Shown here one piece after another: positions 1 through 10,211 of a stretch of 64,000 nucleotides of DNA; within the stretch, counting starts at the first letter, position 1, and each line of letters starts with the position of its first letter. Position numbers and translations under genes: made by a program. The notes beneath the pieces were generated by a model that worked only from the letters and a program-made list of their open reading frames with translations, had not been told where the DNA came from and searched no databases. This DNA is from JBBQUP01 sp038212305. Lineage in GTDB: Bacteria > Bacteroidota > Bacteroidia > Bacteroidales > Marinilabiliaceae. The DNA lies in assembly GCA_038212305.1 (NCBI GenBank), contig JBBQUP010000002.1:25252-89251 (forward strand), written 5' to 3'.

Positions 1-157
1 ATTAAATTAATATATTTTAATATGACAAAGGAATAAAATTTTTGACGATTCCCCAAGCGCACAAGTTGAATATTTGTGTTATTACATTTTTATTTCATCA
101 AAATCCAATAGACCTAATCATCTATCTAAAGAAATTGAAAAGCCAATAAAAGGCAAC

Positions 158-874
158 TTATTTTTCAAGTAATGAAGCCGAATCATTATCTAACAACCAT
201 AGACTTTTATGAGGATCGATAAGGGCAGCTGGATATTTAAGAGCTTCATCATCATAATTAAATATCTTCTTTACAATTCGAGCTTTTGAGATTCCATTTA
301 CCATAACAATAATCGTCTTAGCCCGATTTATTAGCGAGCCTGTCAAAGTTATCCGTTTTTGGCCACTAACTGGATGTGTAGCAATATCGCAAGATTGATC
401 TGATAACCACAAACGCATTTGATGAGGGAAAATAGAGGCAGTATGTCCATCATCACCCACTCCAAGTATAATTAAATCAAATTGAGGCATTCGCTTTACA
501 ATAGGAAGATGGTTTTCAATGGCCTCTTGATATCTCGATACTGCCTCATAACGAGGTAATTCGGCCTGAATTCGAAAAACATGTGAATTAGGAATCGTTA
601 CGTTTGATAGCAAATACTTTTTAGTCATACCATAATTGCTTTGCTCATCATCAGGTGGCACACACCGTTCATCAACCCAAAACAAGTAAATACGATCCCA
701 CTTTATTAATTGACTAAAATGATCCGATAAATTTGCGAATAACGTTTTCGGTGTACTACCACCACTTACAGCAACATATACTTTCTCTTGATTTTGAGTT
801 AATTGAACTAAAAATTGTCCTATAAATGTAGATTGTTCCTCAACATGAGAAAAAATCTGATGTTTAAATTCCAT
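158..874 (-). CDS. pgl: 6-phosphogluconolactonase
   Basis: Hydrolyses 6-phosphogluconolactone to 6-phosphogluconate, the second step of the oxidative pentose phosphate pathway, in the cytoplasm. The product has the SGGSTPK sugar-phosphate loop near residue 38, the WVDER motif and GVGDDGHTASIFP, all typical of the DevB/SOL family; about 238 residues is normal length. The frame extends upstream to a TTG at 907, but the first ATG is at 874 and gives a family-like N-terminus, so I chose it. It lies just behind rpoC and its terminator. Unusually, the partner gene zwf is not adjacent; it sits near 59.1-60.7 kb on the other strand. Confidence 0.93.
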   Translation of the reverse strand: MEFKHQIFSHVEEQSTFIGQFLVQLTQNQEKVYVAVSGGSTPKTLFANLSDHFSQLIKWDRIYLFWVDERCVPPDDEQSNYGMTKKYLLSNVTIPNSHVFRIQAELPRYEAVSRYQEAIENHLPIVKRMPQFDLIILGVGDDGHTASIFPHQMRLWLSDQSCDIATHPVSGQKRITLTGSLINRAKTIIVMVNGISKARIVKKIFNYDDEALKYPAALIDPHKSLWLLDNDSASLLEK

Positions 875-936
875 ACAATGAGGAATATTTATTCGATGTT
901 TAAACAAAATAGCGTTGCTAATGTTTCCACCTATTA

Positions 937-966
937 AAAAGAGCTGCCAGTAACGACAGCTCTTTT
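937..966 (-). terminator. Intrinsic terminator after rpoC
   Basis: Inverted repeat AAAAGAGCTG / CAGCTCTTTT with a 10-nt loop lies 23 bp past the rpoC stop. Read on the minus strand it ends in a short U-run. It probably ends the rpoBC transcript before pgl. Confidence 0.8.
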
Positions 967-988
967 ATATTTATAATAATTGAATTTT

Positions 989-3900
989 CTATTCAACTTC
1001 TTCTTCAACAACGCGTCGGGGTTCAAGCTTATCAAATTCTTCTTTCGATCCCACGATAATTTTATGAAAATGACGCTGACCAGTACCGGCAGGAATTAAG
1101 TGACCGCATATTACGTTCTCCTTCAATCCAACTAAGTGATCGACTTTTCCTTGAATGGCAGCTTCATTAAGCACTTTGGTTGTTTCCTGGAACGATGCAG
1201 CCGACATAAAGCTCTTGGTTTGCAATGCTGCTCTGGTAATTCCCTGTAATACTTGGCTAGAAGTAGCAGGTACGGCATCTCTTGCTTCAACAAGTTTTAA
1301 ATCTTTACGTTTCAACTGTGAATTTTCATCACGTAGCTTTCTTGCAGGAATAATCATACCTGGTTTTAAAGAACTATCTCCAGAATCTAAAACTACTTTT
1401 TTACCCCAGATCTCATCATTCTCTTCCATGAACTCGATTTTATCAACGATCTCGCGCTCAAGGAAACGTGTATCACCTGGATCAAAAATTTCAACTTTAC
1501 GCATCATTTGACGAACAATAATCTCGAAATGCTTATCATTGATTTTCACACCTTGCAAACGATATACATCTTGCACCTCATTTACAATGTATTCCTGAAC
1601 AGCAGTAGGTCCTTGAATGGCAAGAATATCTGATGGCGTAATAGCACCGTCCGACAATGGAACACCAGCTCTAACATAGTCATTCTCTTGAACAAGAATT
1701 TGTTTCGAAAGAGGCACAAGATATTTTTTTATCTCACCATTTTTCGAGGTTACTACAATTTCGCGATTTCCTCGTTTTACTTTACCGAAGGTTACTTCAC
1801 CATCAATCTCAGATACAACTGCTGGATTAGATGGATTACGAGCTTCAAATAACTCAGTTACTCGAGGTAAACCACCAGTGATATCACCTGCTTTGCCAAT
1901 CGCACGAGGAATCTTTGAGATAGTCTGACCTTGTTTAACCATTTCAGATTCTTCAACTGAAACGTGAGCTCCCACAGGAATATTGTAAACTCTGATTACT
2001 TCACCAGATTTATCAACAATTTGAATAGATGGGTTTTTTGTCTTATCACGCGTTTCTATAATTACTTTCTCACGATAACCCGTTTGCTCATCCGATTCTT
2101 CTTTGTATGTTATTCCTTCAATCATGTGATCAAAAACCACTTTACCATCTTTCTCTGTAATGATCAAAGCATTATAAGGATCCCATTCACAAACAACAAC
2201 TCCTTTTTTAATCTCAGAGCCATTTTTAACAAACAATTTTGCTCCGTAAGGAATCGTTTGTGTTGTTAAAGCAATATTTGTGTTTTTATCAACTATACGT
2301 AATTCAGCCAAACGTCCAATTACAACGTCAATCTCACGTCCATCATCCATTTTTGATGGAACTGTACGTAATTCATCAATTTCAACAATACCCTCGTATT
2401 TAGTAACAATACTATTCTCAGATGAAATATTTGATGCAGTACCCCCAACGTGGAATGTTCTCAATGTTAACTGTGTTCCTGGCTCACCAATTGATTGAGC
2501 GGCAATAACTCCAGTAGCTTCACCTATTTGAACCATTTGACCAGTTGCGAGGTTACGTCCGTAACATTTTCCGCAAACACCTTTTTTAGATTCACAGGTA
2601 AGAACTGATCGAATTTCGATACGTTCAATTGGAGAATCCTCAATTATTCTCGCCTCTTCCTCTGTAATTTCTTCCCCTGATTTAACAATTAATTTACCAG
2701 TAATAGGATGATATACATCGTGTACAGAACCACGTCCTAAAATGCGCTCATATAAAGTAGCAACAACTTCTTCGTTATCTTTAATGGCAGCAGCCGTCAA
2801 TCCACGAAGTGTTCCACAGTCCTCTTCATTAATAATCACATCCTGCGACACATCAACCAAACGACGTGTTAAGTATCCTGCATCAGCAGTTTTAAGAGCG
2901 GTATCCGCCAAACCTTTACGTGCACCGTGGGTTGAAATAAAGTATTCCAAAACCGATAGTCCTTCTTTAAAGTTCGAAAGGATAGGATTCTCAATAATCT
3001 GTCCTCCTTCAGCACCTGATTTTTGTGGTTTTGCCATCAATCCCCTCATACCCGACAACTGACGAATCTGCTCTTTCGAACCCCTCGCACCACTATCAAG
3101 CATCATGTAAACCGAGTTAAAACCTTGCTGGTCAGAGCTTAATTGCTTCATTACTGTATGAGTCAATCGTGCATTGATGTGCGTCCAGATATCAATAATC
3201 TGGTTGTAGCGTTCGTTGTTAGTAATGAAACCCATGTTATAGTTATTCAATACTTCCTCAACTTCAGCATAACCTTCGTTTACTAATTTATCTTTTTCCT
3301 CAGGGATAATTACATCTTCAAGGTTAAACGATAGTCCTCCTTCGAAGGCCAAGCGGTAACCTAAATTCTTAATATCATCAAGGAAATTTGCAGTTTTAGG
3401 AGTTCCACAAACTTTATGAACCTTCCCGATGATATCGCGCAATGCTTTTTTTGTTAAGATATCATTGATGTAACCTACTTCGTTAGGCACAAATTCATTG
3501 AATAAAATTCGTCCAACAGTAGTTTCAATCATTCGCAAAACTAATGCGTTGTTTTCATCTCTATCATAAGTTTTTACTTTTACAATAGCGTGAATATCAA
3601 CCATTTTTTCATTATAAGCAATTTTTGCTTCTACAGGAGAATAAAACTTAAGTCCCTCTCCTTTAGCTCCATTCCGCTGTTTGGTCATGTAATACAAACC
3701 AAGAACCATATCCTGTGAAGGTACGGTAATCGGTGCACCATTAGCAGGATTCAGAATATTCTGAGAACCAAGCATTAACATTTGTGCTTCTAGAATAGCT
3801 GCATTTCCAAGAGGTAAATGTACCGCCATCTGATCACCATCGAAATCCGCATTAAAAGCAGCACAAGCTAAAGGATGCAATTGAATTGCTTTTCCCTCGA

Positions 3901-5260
3901 TTAACTTAGGCTGAAATGCTTGAATACCCAAACGGTGCAAGGTTGGAGCTCGGTTTAACATCACTGGATGTGATTTCAAAATACTCTCCAAAATATCCCA
4001 AACAACAGGATCTTTACGATCTACAATTTTCTTGGCCGATTTTACTGTTTTTACAATTCCTCTTTCAATCAGCTTACGGATAACAAATGGTTTGTATAAC
4101 TCAGCAGCCATGTCTTTAGGAATACCACATTCGTGCATTCTTAACTCAGGACCTACAACAATTACCGAACGAGCCGAATAGTCAACACGCTTACCTAACA
4201 AATTCTGACGGAATCGACCTTGTTTTCCTTTTAAGCTATCGCTTAATGATTTCAAAGGACGGTTTGAATCTGTTTTCACAGCATTTGATTTACGCGAATT
4301 GTCAAATAATGAATCAACAGCTTCTTGAAGCATGCGTTTTTCGTTACGCAAAATTACTTCAGGAGCTTTTATTTCAATTAATCGCTTTAAACGGTTATTA
4401 CGAATAATAACGCGACGATATAAATCATTTAAGTCAGATGTGGCAAAACGACCACCATCCAATGGCACTAAAGGACGAAGTTCAGGTGGTATAACAGGAA
4501 CAACCTTAACAATCATCCATTCGGGCTTGTTAATTCCTTTAGATTCGCGAAACGAACCAACAACCTGAAGACGCTTTAACGCCTCATTCTTACGCTGTTG
4601 CGAAGTTTCAACACTGGCTTGGTGACGTAAATCATAGGATAATTGATCCAAATCAATGCGCGACATAAGCATGTGAAGCGCATCAGCCCCCATCTTGGCA
4701 ATGAACTTATTTGGATCTTCATCATCTAAATGATGCATCTCTTTTGGCAGAGAATCCATAATGTCCAAATATTCTTCTTCTGTTAAGAAGTCCAATCGTT
4801 TAACACCATCAATGGCTTTTGAACCTGGTTGGATAACAACATAGCGTTCGTAATAAATAATGGCATCAAGTTTTTTGCTAGGCAAACCTAACAAATAACC
4901 AATTTTGTTTGGTAATGAACGAAAATACCAAATATGGGCAACAGGAACTACTAATGAAATGTGTCCCATACGTTCGCGACGAACTTTCTTTTCAGTCACT
5001 TCAACACCGCATCGATCGCAAACGATTCCACGGTATCTAATTCGTTTATACTTTCCGCAATGGCACTCATAATCCTTTACAGGACCGAAAATTCTTTCGC
5101 AGAATAATCCATCCCTTTCAGGCTTATAAGTACGATAATTAATTGTTTCGGGCTTGAGTACCTCCCCACTGGACATTTCCAAAATCTCTTCGGGAGAAGC
5201 CAATCCGATAGAGATTTTTGTAAAATTGCTTTTACCTTTGGGATCTCTTCTGAATGCCAT
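989..5260 (-). CDS. rpoC: DNA-directed RNA polymerase subunit beta'
   Basis: Catalytic clamp subunit of RNA polymerase, 1423 residues. The N-terminal zinc site is visible as C66, C68, C81 and C84. The Mg-binding NADFDGD motif is at residues 470-476. The second zinc cluster (CESKKGVCGKCYG) and the trigger-loop region around GEPGTQLTLRTFH follow. Length matches Bacteroidota RpoC. It follows rpoB with an 80-bp spacer that contains a stem-loop, and it is followed by an intrinsic terminator. No frameshift or missing motif was seen. Confidence 0.99.
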   Translation of the reverse strand: MAFRRDPKGKSNFTKISIGLASPEEILEMSSGEVLKPETINYRTYKPERDGLFCERIFGPVKDYECHCGKYKRIRYRGIVCDRCGVEVTEKKVRRERMGHISLVVPVAHIWYFRSLPNKIGYLLGLPSKKLDAIIYYERYVVIQPGSKAIDGVKRLDFLTEEEYLDIMDSLPKEMHHLDDEDPNKFIAKMGADALHMLMSRIDLDQLSYDLRHQASVETSQQRKNEALKRLQVVGSFRESKGINKPEWMIVKVVPVIPPELRPLVPLDGGRFATSDLNDLYRRVIIRNNRLKRLIEIKAPEVILRNEKRMLQEAVDSLFDNSRKSNAVKTDSNRPLKSLSDSLKGKQGRFRQNLLGKRVDYSARSVIVVGPELRMHECGIPKDMAAELYKPFVIRKLIERGIVKTVKSAKKIVDRKDPVVWDILESILKSHPVMLNRAPTLHRLGIQAFQPKLIEGKAIQLHPLACAAFNADFDGDQMAVHLPLGNAAILEAQMLMLGSQNILNPANGAPITVPSQDMVLGLYYMTKQRNGAKGEGLKFYSPVEAKIAYNEKMVDIHAIVKVKTYDRDENNALVLRMIETTVGRILFNEFVPNEVGYINDILTKKALRDIIGKVHKVCGTPKTANFLDDIKNLGYRLAFEGGLSFNLEDVIIPEEKDKLVNEGYAEVEEVLNNYNMGFITNNERYNQIIDIWTHINARLTHTVMKQLSSDQQGFNSVYMMLDSGARGSKEQIRQLSGMRGLMAKPQKSGAEGGQIIENPILSNFKEGLSVLEYFISTHGARKGLADTALKTADAGYLTRRLVDVSQDVIINEEDCGTLRGLTAAAIKDNEEVVATLYERILGRGSVHDVYHPITGKLIVKSGEEITEEEARIIEDSPIERIEIRSVLTCESKKGVCGKCYGRNLATGQMVQIGEATGVIAAQSIGEPGTQLTLRTFHVGGTASNISSENSIVTKYEGIVEIDELRTVPSKMDDGREIDVVIGRLAELRIVDKNTNIALTTQTIPYGAKLFVKNGSEIKKGVVVCEWDPYNALIITEKDGKVVFDHMIEGITYKEESDEQTGYREKVIIETRDKTKNPSIQIVDKSGEVIRVYNIPVGAHVSVEESEMVKQGQTISKIPRAIGKAGDITGGLPRVTELFEARNPSNPAVVSEIDGEVTFGKVKRGNREIVVTSKNGEIKKYLVPLSKQILVQENDYVRAGVPLSDGAITPSDILAIQGPTAVQEYIVNEVQDVYRLQGVKINDKHFEIIVRQMMRKVEIFDPGDTRFLEREIVDKIEFMEENDEIWGKKVVLDSGDSSLKPGMIIPARKLRDENSQLKRKDLKLVEARDAVPATSSQVLQGITRAALQTKSFMSAASFQETTKVLNEAAIQGKVDHLVGLKENVICGHLIPAGTGQRHFHKIIVGSKEEFDKLEPRRVVEEEVE

Positions 5261-5300
5261 ATATTATCGTCTATTAAAGGTAAATATTGTAATATTATAA

Positions 5301-5330
5301 GTTCAGAATGCCTTATAAAGCATCCTGAAC
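5301..5330 (-). other. Stem-loop in the rpoB-rpoC spacer
   Basis: GTTCAG and CTGAAC pair, with one internal mismatch, then ATGC/GCAT continue the stem around an 8-nt loop. There is no U-run on the minus strand, so it is more likely a processing or stability element than a terminator (inference). Confidence 0.5.
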
Positions 5331-5339
5331 AATAAGAAT

Positions 5340-8300
5340 TTAGTCAAGTGTTACACTTAATCCTAAACCACGCATTTCATGTAACAATACGTTTAACGAT
5401 TCAGGAATACCTGGTTGTGGAAGTGGATCTCCCTTAACAATGGCTTCGTAAGCTTTAGCACGTCCCATCACATCATCACTCTTAACTGTAAGAATTTCCT
5501 GAAGTATATGAGCAGCACCAAATGCTTCCAGTGCCCAAACCTCCATCTCACCAAAACGCTGACCTCCAAATTGAGCTTTACCTCCAAGTGGTTGTTGTGT
5601 AATAAGTGAATATGGTCCAATGGAACGAGCATGCATTTTATCTTCAACCATGTGACCTAGTTTAAGCATATAAATCACACCTACGGTTGCAGGCTGATGA
5701 AAACGATCACCAGTACCACCATCGTAAAGGTAAGTCTTACCAAAATGTGGAATATTTGCCTTTTCAGTCCAATGCTTCAAATCCTCTAATTTACCACCAT
5801 CAAAAATAGGTGTTGCGAATTTCACGCCTAACTCTTTTCCGGCCCAGCCTAAAACTGTTTCGTAAATTTGTCCAAGGTTCATACGCGAAGGTACACCAAG
5901 AGGATTCAATACAATATCTACAGGTGTTCCATCTTCAAGGAATGGCATATCCTCGGCACGTACAATACGAGATACAATCCCCTTATTTCCGTGACGTCCT
6001 GCCATTTTATCTCCTACAGTGATTTTTCGTTTTTTAGCAATGTAAACTTTTGCTAACTGAATAATACCTGCTGGAAGTTCATCTCCAATGGTAACATTAT
6101 ATTTCTGACGTTTTTCCCTTGACTCTAATTCCCTGTGTTTCGACAAATAATTGTGAACAACCTTTTGAATCAAGTCATTCTTATCTTTATCGGTAGTCCA
6201 CTTATTAGGATTAACACTCAAGTAATCAACATCTTGAAGTACTTTTTGTGTAAACTTAGTTCCTTTGGCAATCACATCAACGCCTAAATAATCTTTTACG
6301 CCTTGCGATGTTTTCCCATTGATAAGTCCAAACAATTTATCAACTAAACGAGTCTTTAAATCCTCAGCATTACGTTGGAATTCGGCATCAATTTTTGACA
6401 ATTGAGCTTTATCGGTTGTACGCGATTTACGATCTTTAATAATGCGTGAGAATAATTTTTTATCAATCACAACTCCGTTTAACGATGGAGATGCTTTTAA
6501 TGAGGCATCTTTTACATCACCTGCTTTTTCACCAAAAATGGCACGAAGCAGTTTTTCTTCCGGTGTTGGATCACTTTCTCCTTTAGGTGTGATTTTTCCG
6601 ATTAGGATATCTCCGGGCTTAACATGTGCGCCAATACGAATCAATCCATTCTCATCCAAATCTTTAGTTGCCTCTTCGCTTACATTAGGAATATCAGAAG
6701 TTAATTCTTCCATACCCCTTTTGGTATCACGAACTTCCAATGAATACTCATCAATATGCACTGATGTGAATATATCATTACTTACAACTTTTTCGGATAT
6801 TACAATCGCATCCTCAAAGTTGTAACCTTTCCAAGGCATAAATGCAACCTTCAAGTTACGCCCCAGTGCTAAATCGCCCAGCTCAGTACTGTAACCATCG
6901 GTCATAATTTGACCTTTAACCACACGCTGACCTTTTAACACCAATGGTTTAATATCAATGGTTGTATTTTGGTTGGTTTTCTGATACTTTAATAACCGAT
7001 AACGTTTAGTTTCCGATTCAAAAGAAACAAACATTTCATCTTCGGTCTTATCATATCTAACCACTATTTCATTGGCATCTACATACTCAACTACACCTTC
7101 GCCTTCGGCTACAATGTGGGTACGTGAGTCGCTAATTAGCTTACTTTCAAGTCCAGTTCCAACAATAGGTGCTTCAGGTCGTAACAAAGGTACAGCCTGG
7201 CGCATCATGTTCGATCCCATCAAAGCACGGTTCGCATCATCATGTTCCAAAAACGGAATCAAAGAAGCAGCAATTGAAGCAATTTGATTAGGAGCAACGT
7301 CCATTAAATGCACTTCTTCAGGTGCTACAACTGGATAATCAGCAGCAAAACGAGATTTAACACGAGGATTTATGAATTCTCCAGACTCATTTAAAGGTGC
7401 ATTTGCTTGGGCAATAATTTGATTTTCTTCTTCTTCAGCTGAAAAATATACAGTTCCAACATTCGTTAAATCAACTTTACCTTTAGTTACCTTACGATAA
7501 GGAGTTTCAATAAAACCTAATTCGTTTATTTTTGCATATACACAAAGAGACGAGATCAAACCAATATTAGGCCCTTCAGGCGTTTCAATTGGACATAAAC
7601 GACCATAATGTGTATAATGTACATCTCGCACCTCAAATCCAGCTCGCTCGCGCGAAAGACCACCTGGCCCAAGGGCAGACATCCTCCTTTTGTGAGTGAT
7701 TTCAGCCAATGGATTGGTTTGATCCATGAATTGCGATAATGCATTCGTACCAAAGAAACTATTTATAACAGATGACATGGTTTTGCTATTGATCAAATCA
7801 ATAGGCGTAAACACCTCATTGTCACGCACATTCATTCGCTCTCGAATAGTACGAGCCATGCGAGCCAAACCTACTCCAAATTGAGTAGCCAATTGCTCTC
7901 CGACTGTACGAACACGACGATTGCTCAAGTGATCGATATCATCGACATCGGTTTTTGAGTTAATCAACTCAATCAAATGTTTGATAATGGCGATAATATC
8001 CTCTTTAGTTAAAACTTTAATCGAAGAATCAGTTTCTTGCTTAAGTTTTTTATTTAATCGATAACGACCAACATCACCCAAATCGTAACGCTTATCTGAA
8101 AAGAATAACTTATCAATAACATCACGAGCTGTAGCTTCATCTGGTGGCTCAGCATTACGTAATTGTCTGTAAATATGCAATACAGCCTCTTTTTCAGAGT
8201 TACATGCATCTTTTTGAAGCGTATTATAGATAATCGCGTAATCAGCTAGATTTTGATTTTCTTTATGTAAAAGAATAGCTTTTGTACCTGAATCGATAAT

Positions 8301-9149
8301 CTCATCTATGTGATCATCCTCAAGAACCGTTTCACGATCGATGATTACTTCATTTCGCTCAATTGAAACAACTTCACCAGTATCCTCATCTACAAAATCT
8401 TCTATCCATGATTTTAATACACGGGCAGCCAATTTTCGACCAACAACTTTTTTAAGTGCTGTTTTATTGACTTTTATTTCATCAGCTAATCCAAATATTT
8501 CGAGAATATCTTTATCGCCTTCATAGCCGATAGCTCTCAACAAAGTGGTAACTGGCAATTTTTTCTTCCTGTCGATATAAGCATACATGACATTATTAAT
8601 GTCAGTAGCAAACTCTATCCATGATCCTCTAAAAGGAATAATCCGAGCTGAGTATAATTTGCTACCATTGGCGTGTGTGCTTTGTCCAAAAAACACACCT
8701 GGTGAACGGTGTAATTGCGATACAATAACACGTTCAGCACCATTAATGATAAACGAACCTTTATCAGTCATATATGGAACTGTACCTAAGTATACATCTT
8801 GCACAACTGTGTCAAAATCTTCATGCTCAGGATCGGTACAGTAAAGTTTTAATTTCGCCTTAAGAGGCACACTAAAAGTAAGTCCTCGTTCGATACACTC
8901 AGGTATTGAATACCTTGGAGGATCCACTGAATAATCTAAAAATTCAAGGACAAAATTGTTACGAGTGTCAGAGATTGGAAAATTTTCGAGGAAAACTTGC
9001 CATAAACCATCATTCCTACGCTCTTCTGGCGTAGAGGCCAATTGTAAAAATTCTCTGAAAGATTTCAATTGAACTTCCAATAAATCAGGATAATCGAGCT
9101 GATTTTTTATAGAAGCAAAGCTAATCCTTTCAATAATATTTGGAATCAT
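5340..9149 (-). CDS. rpoB: DNA-directed RNA polymerase subunit beta
   Basis: Catalytic beta subunit, 1269 residues. The rifampicin-pocket region is seen as FFGTNALSQFMDQTNPL followed by THKRRMSALGPGGLSRERAG. The C-terminal part has GGQRFGEMEVWALEAFGAA. The length is usual for Bacteroidota. It lies between rplL and rpoC; the rplL-rpoB gap of about 100 bp carries a strong stem-loop. No substitution in the rifampicin region is obvious by eye. Confidence 0.99.
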   Translation of the reverse strand: MIPNIIERISFASIKNQLDYPDLLEVQLKSFREFLQLASTPEERRNDGLWQVFLENFPISDTRNNFVLEFLDYSVDPPRYSIPECIERGLTFSVPLKAKLKLYCTDPEHEDFDTVVQDVYLGTVPYMTDKGSFIINGAERVIVSQLHRSPGVFFGQSTHANGSKLYSARIIPFRGSWIEFATDINNVMYAYIDRKKKLPVTTLLRAIGYEGDKDILEIFGLADEIKVNKTALKKVVGRKLAARVLKSWIEDFVDEDTGEVVSIERNEVIIDRETVLEDDHIDEIIDSGTKAILLHKENQNLADYAIIYNTLQKDACNSEKEAVLHIYRQLRNAEPPDEATARDVIDKLFFSDKRYDLGDVGRYRLNKKLKQETDSSIKVLTKEDIIAIIKHLIELINSKTDVDDIDHLSNRRVRTVGEQLATQFGVGLARMARTIRERMNVRDNEVFTPIDLINSKTMSSVINSFFGTNALSQFMDQTNPLAEITHKRRMSALGPGGLSRERAGFEVRDVHYTHYGRLCPIETPEGPNIGLISSLCVYAKINELGFIETPYRKVTKGKVDLTNVGTVYFSAEEEENQIIAQANAPLNESGEFINPRVKSRFAADYPVVAPEEVHLMDVAPNQIASIAASLIPFLEHDDANRALMGSNMMRQAVPLLRPEAPIVGTGLESKLISDSRTHIVAEGEGVVEYVDANEIVVRYDKTEDEMFVSFESETKRYRLLKYQKTNQNTTIDIKPLVLKGQRVVKGQIMTDGYSTELGDLALGRNLKVAFMPWKGYNFEDAIVISEKVVSNDIFTSVHIDEYSLEVRDTKRGMEELTSDIPNVSEEATKDLDENGLIRIGAHVKPGDILIGKITPKGESDPTPEEKLLRAIFGEKAGDVKDASLKASPSLNGVVIDKKLFSRIIKDRKSRTTDKAQLSKIDAEFQRNAEDLKTRLVDKLFGLINGKTSQGVKDYLGVDVIAKGTKFTQKVLQDVDYLSVNPNKWTTDKDKNDLIQKVVHNYLSKHRELESREKRQKYNVTIGDELPAGIIQLAKVYIAKKRKITVGDKMAGRHGNKGIVSRIVRAEDMPFLEDGTPVDIVLNPLGVPSRMNLGQIYETVLGWAGKELGVKFATPIFDGGKLEDLKHWTEKANIPHFGKTYLYDGGTGDRFHQPATVGVIYMLKLGHMVEDKMHARSIGPYSLITQQPLGGKAQFGGQRFGEMEVWALEAFGAAHILQEILTVKSDDVMGRAKAYEAIVKGDPLPQPGIPESLNVLLHEMRGLGLSVTLD

Positions 9150-9192
9150 CTATCAACGAATTATGTGAACTTAATATTAAAAAGCACAAAAA

Positions 9193-9226
9193 GGTTTAGG
9201 AATCATTTGACATAGATTCCTAAACC
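9193..9226 (-). terminator. Stem-loop / possible attenuator between rplL and rpoB
   Basis: A perfect 12-bp stem (GGTTTAGGAATC / GATTCCTAAACC) with a 10-nt loop lies in the spacer. On the minus strand it is followed by TTTTTGTGCTTTTT. This has the form of a leaky intrinsic terminator. In E. coli the same spacer is known to hold an attenuator and an RNase III site that set the ribosomal-protein to polymerase ratio; the same role here is inference. Confidence 0.7.
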
Positions 9227-9248
9227 GATTCCTATAAAAGGATAGAAT

Positions 9249-9626
9249 TTACTTAAGTTCAACTTCTGCTCCAGCTTCTATTAACTGTGATTTTAATGCT
9301 TCAGCTTCTTCTTTGCTAACTTTTTCTTTGATAGGAGTTGGTGCTTTGTCAACTAATTCTTTAGCTTCTTTTAGACCAATACCTGTCATTTCTTTAACAA
9401 GCTTCACAATAGCTAATTTTGAACCACCTGCAGCTTTAAGAATTACATCAAACTCAGTTTGAGCAGCAGCTTCCACAGCTTCACCACCAGCGGCTGGTCC
9501 AGCTACAGCCACAGCAGCAGCAGCAGGCTCAATGCCATATTCATCTTTAAGAATTAGAGCAAGTTCGCTAACTTCTTTTACAGTCAAATTTACTAATTCT
9601 TCTGCAAGCTTCTTGATATCTGCCAT
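9249..9626 (-). CDS. rplL: 50S ribosomal protein L7/L12
   Basis: Stalk protein that recruits translation GTPases. 125 residues, with an N-terminal dimerisation helix, an Ala-rich hinge around residues 35-50 and the C-terminal domain with KLAIVKLVKEMTGIGLKEAK. It lies 36 bp downstream of rplJ and upstream of rpoB. Typical composition and length. Confidence 0.98.
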   Translation of the reverse strand: MADIKKLAEELVNLTVKEVSELALILKDEYGIEPAAAAVAVAGPAAGGEAVEAAAQTEFDVILKAAGGSKLAIVKLVKEMTGIGLKEAKELVDKAPTPIKEKVSKEEAEALKSQLIEAGAEVELK

Positions 9627-9662
9627 TTTTATTTTAATTAAATTGTATTGTTTCTAAATAAA

Positions 9663-10184
9663 TTATTTTCTCTCTTCTAATGTTTTAAGCAACCCATGAA
9701 TAGTATAACCACCTGATTGCAAGGCAGAAACAACATTTTTCATTGGAGATTGCAACAATGCTATCACATCGCCTATCAACTCTTCTTTAGATTTGATGCT
9801 AACCAATGTTTCAAGCAAATTACTTCCTCCTGCATATACTGATTCTTCAACAAATGCACCTTTTAACACAGGCTTTTTTGTTTTTTTGCTAAAATCTTTA
9901 ATTAATTTAGCAGGTAAGTTTCCAGTATTACTGAAGAAAATAGCAGACGTTCCCTTTAATGTGCTATAAAGTTCACTGTAATTTCCTTCGCTTTGCTCTA
10001 AAGCTTTAATAAATAGGGTGTTTTTAACCACCAACAATTTAACTCCTTGATCATAGCAAAGTCTACGTAGATTACTTGTCATTCCAGCGTTCATTCCTGA
10101 CGTATCAGCCACATAAAAATGACTGTATTCTTTAACAGACGCTGCCAAATCTTGTATTAAAGCGCTTTTATCTTCCTTTTTCAT
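9663..10184 (-). CDS. rplJ: 50S ribosomal protein L10
   Basis: Stalk base protein that binds 23S rRNA and L7/L12 dimers. 173 residues. The N-terminal part, including VKNTLFIKALE and GTSAIFF, is typical of L10, and the C-terminal helix would bind L7/L12. It lies 27 bp after rplA. In other bacteria L10 binds its own leader mRNA; I see no clear leader structure in the short gap. Confidence 0.97.
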   Translation of the reverse strand: MKKEDKSALIQDLAASVKEYSHFYVADTSGMNAGMTSNLRRLCYDQGVKLLVVKNTLFIKALEQSEGNYSELYSTLKGTSAIFFSNTGNLPAKLIKDFSKKTKKPVLKGAFVEESVYAGGSNLLETLVSIKSKEELIGDVIALLQSPMKNVVSALQSGGYTIHGLLKTLEERK

Positions 10185-10211
10185 GATAGTCTTAATCTGA
10201 TTAATTATACA

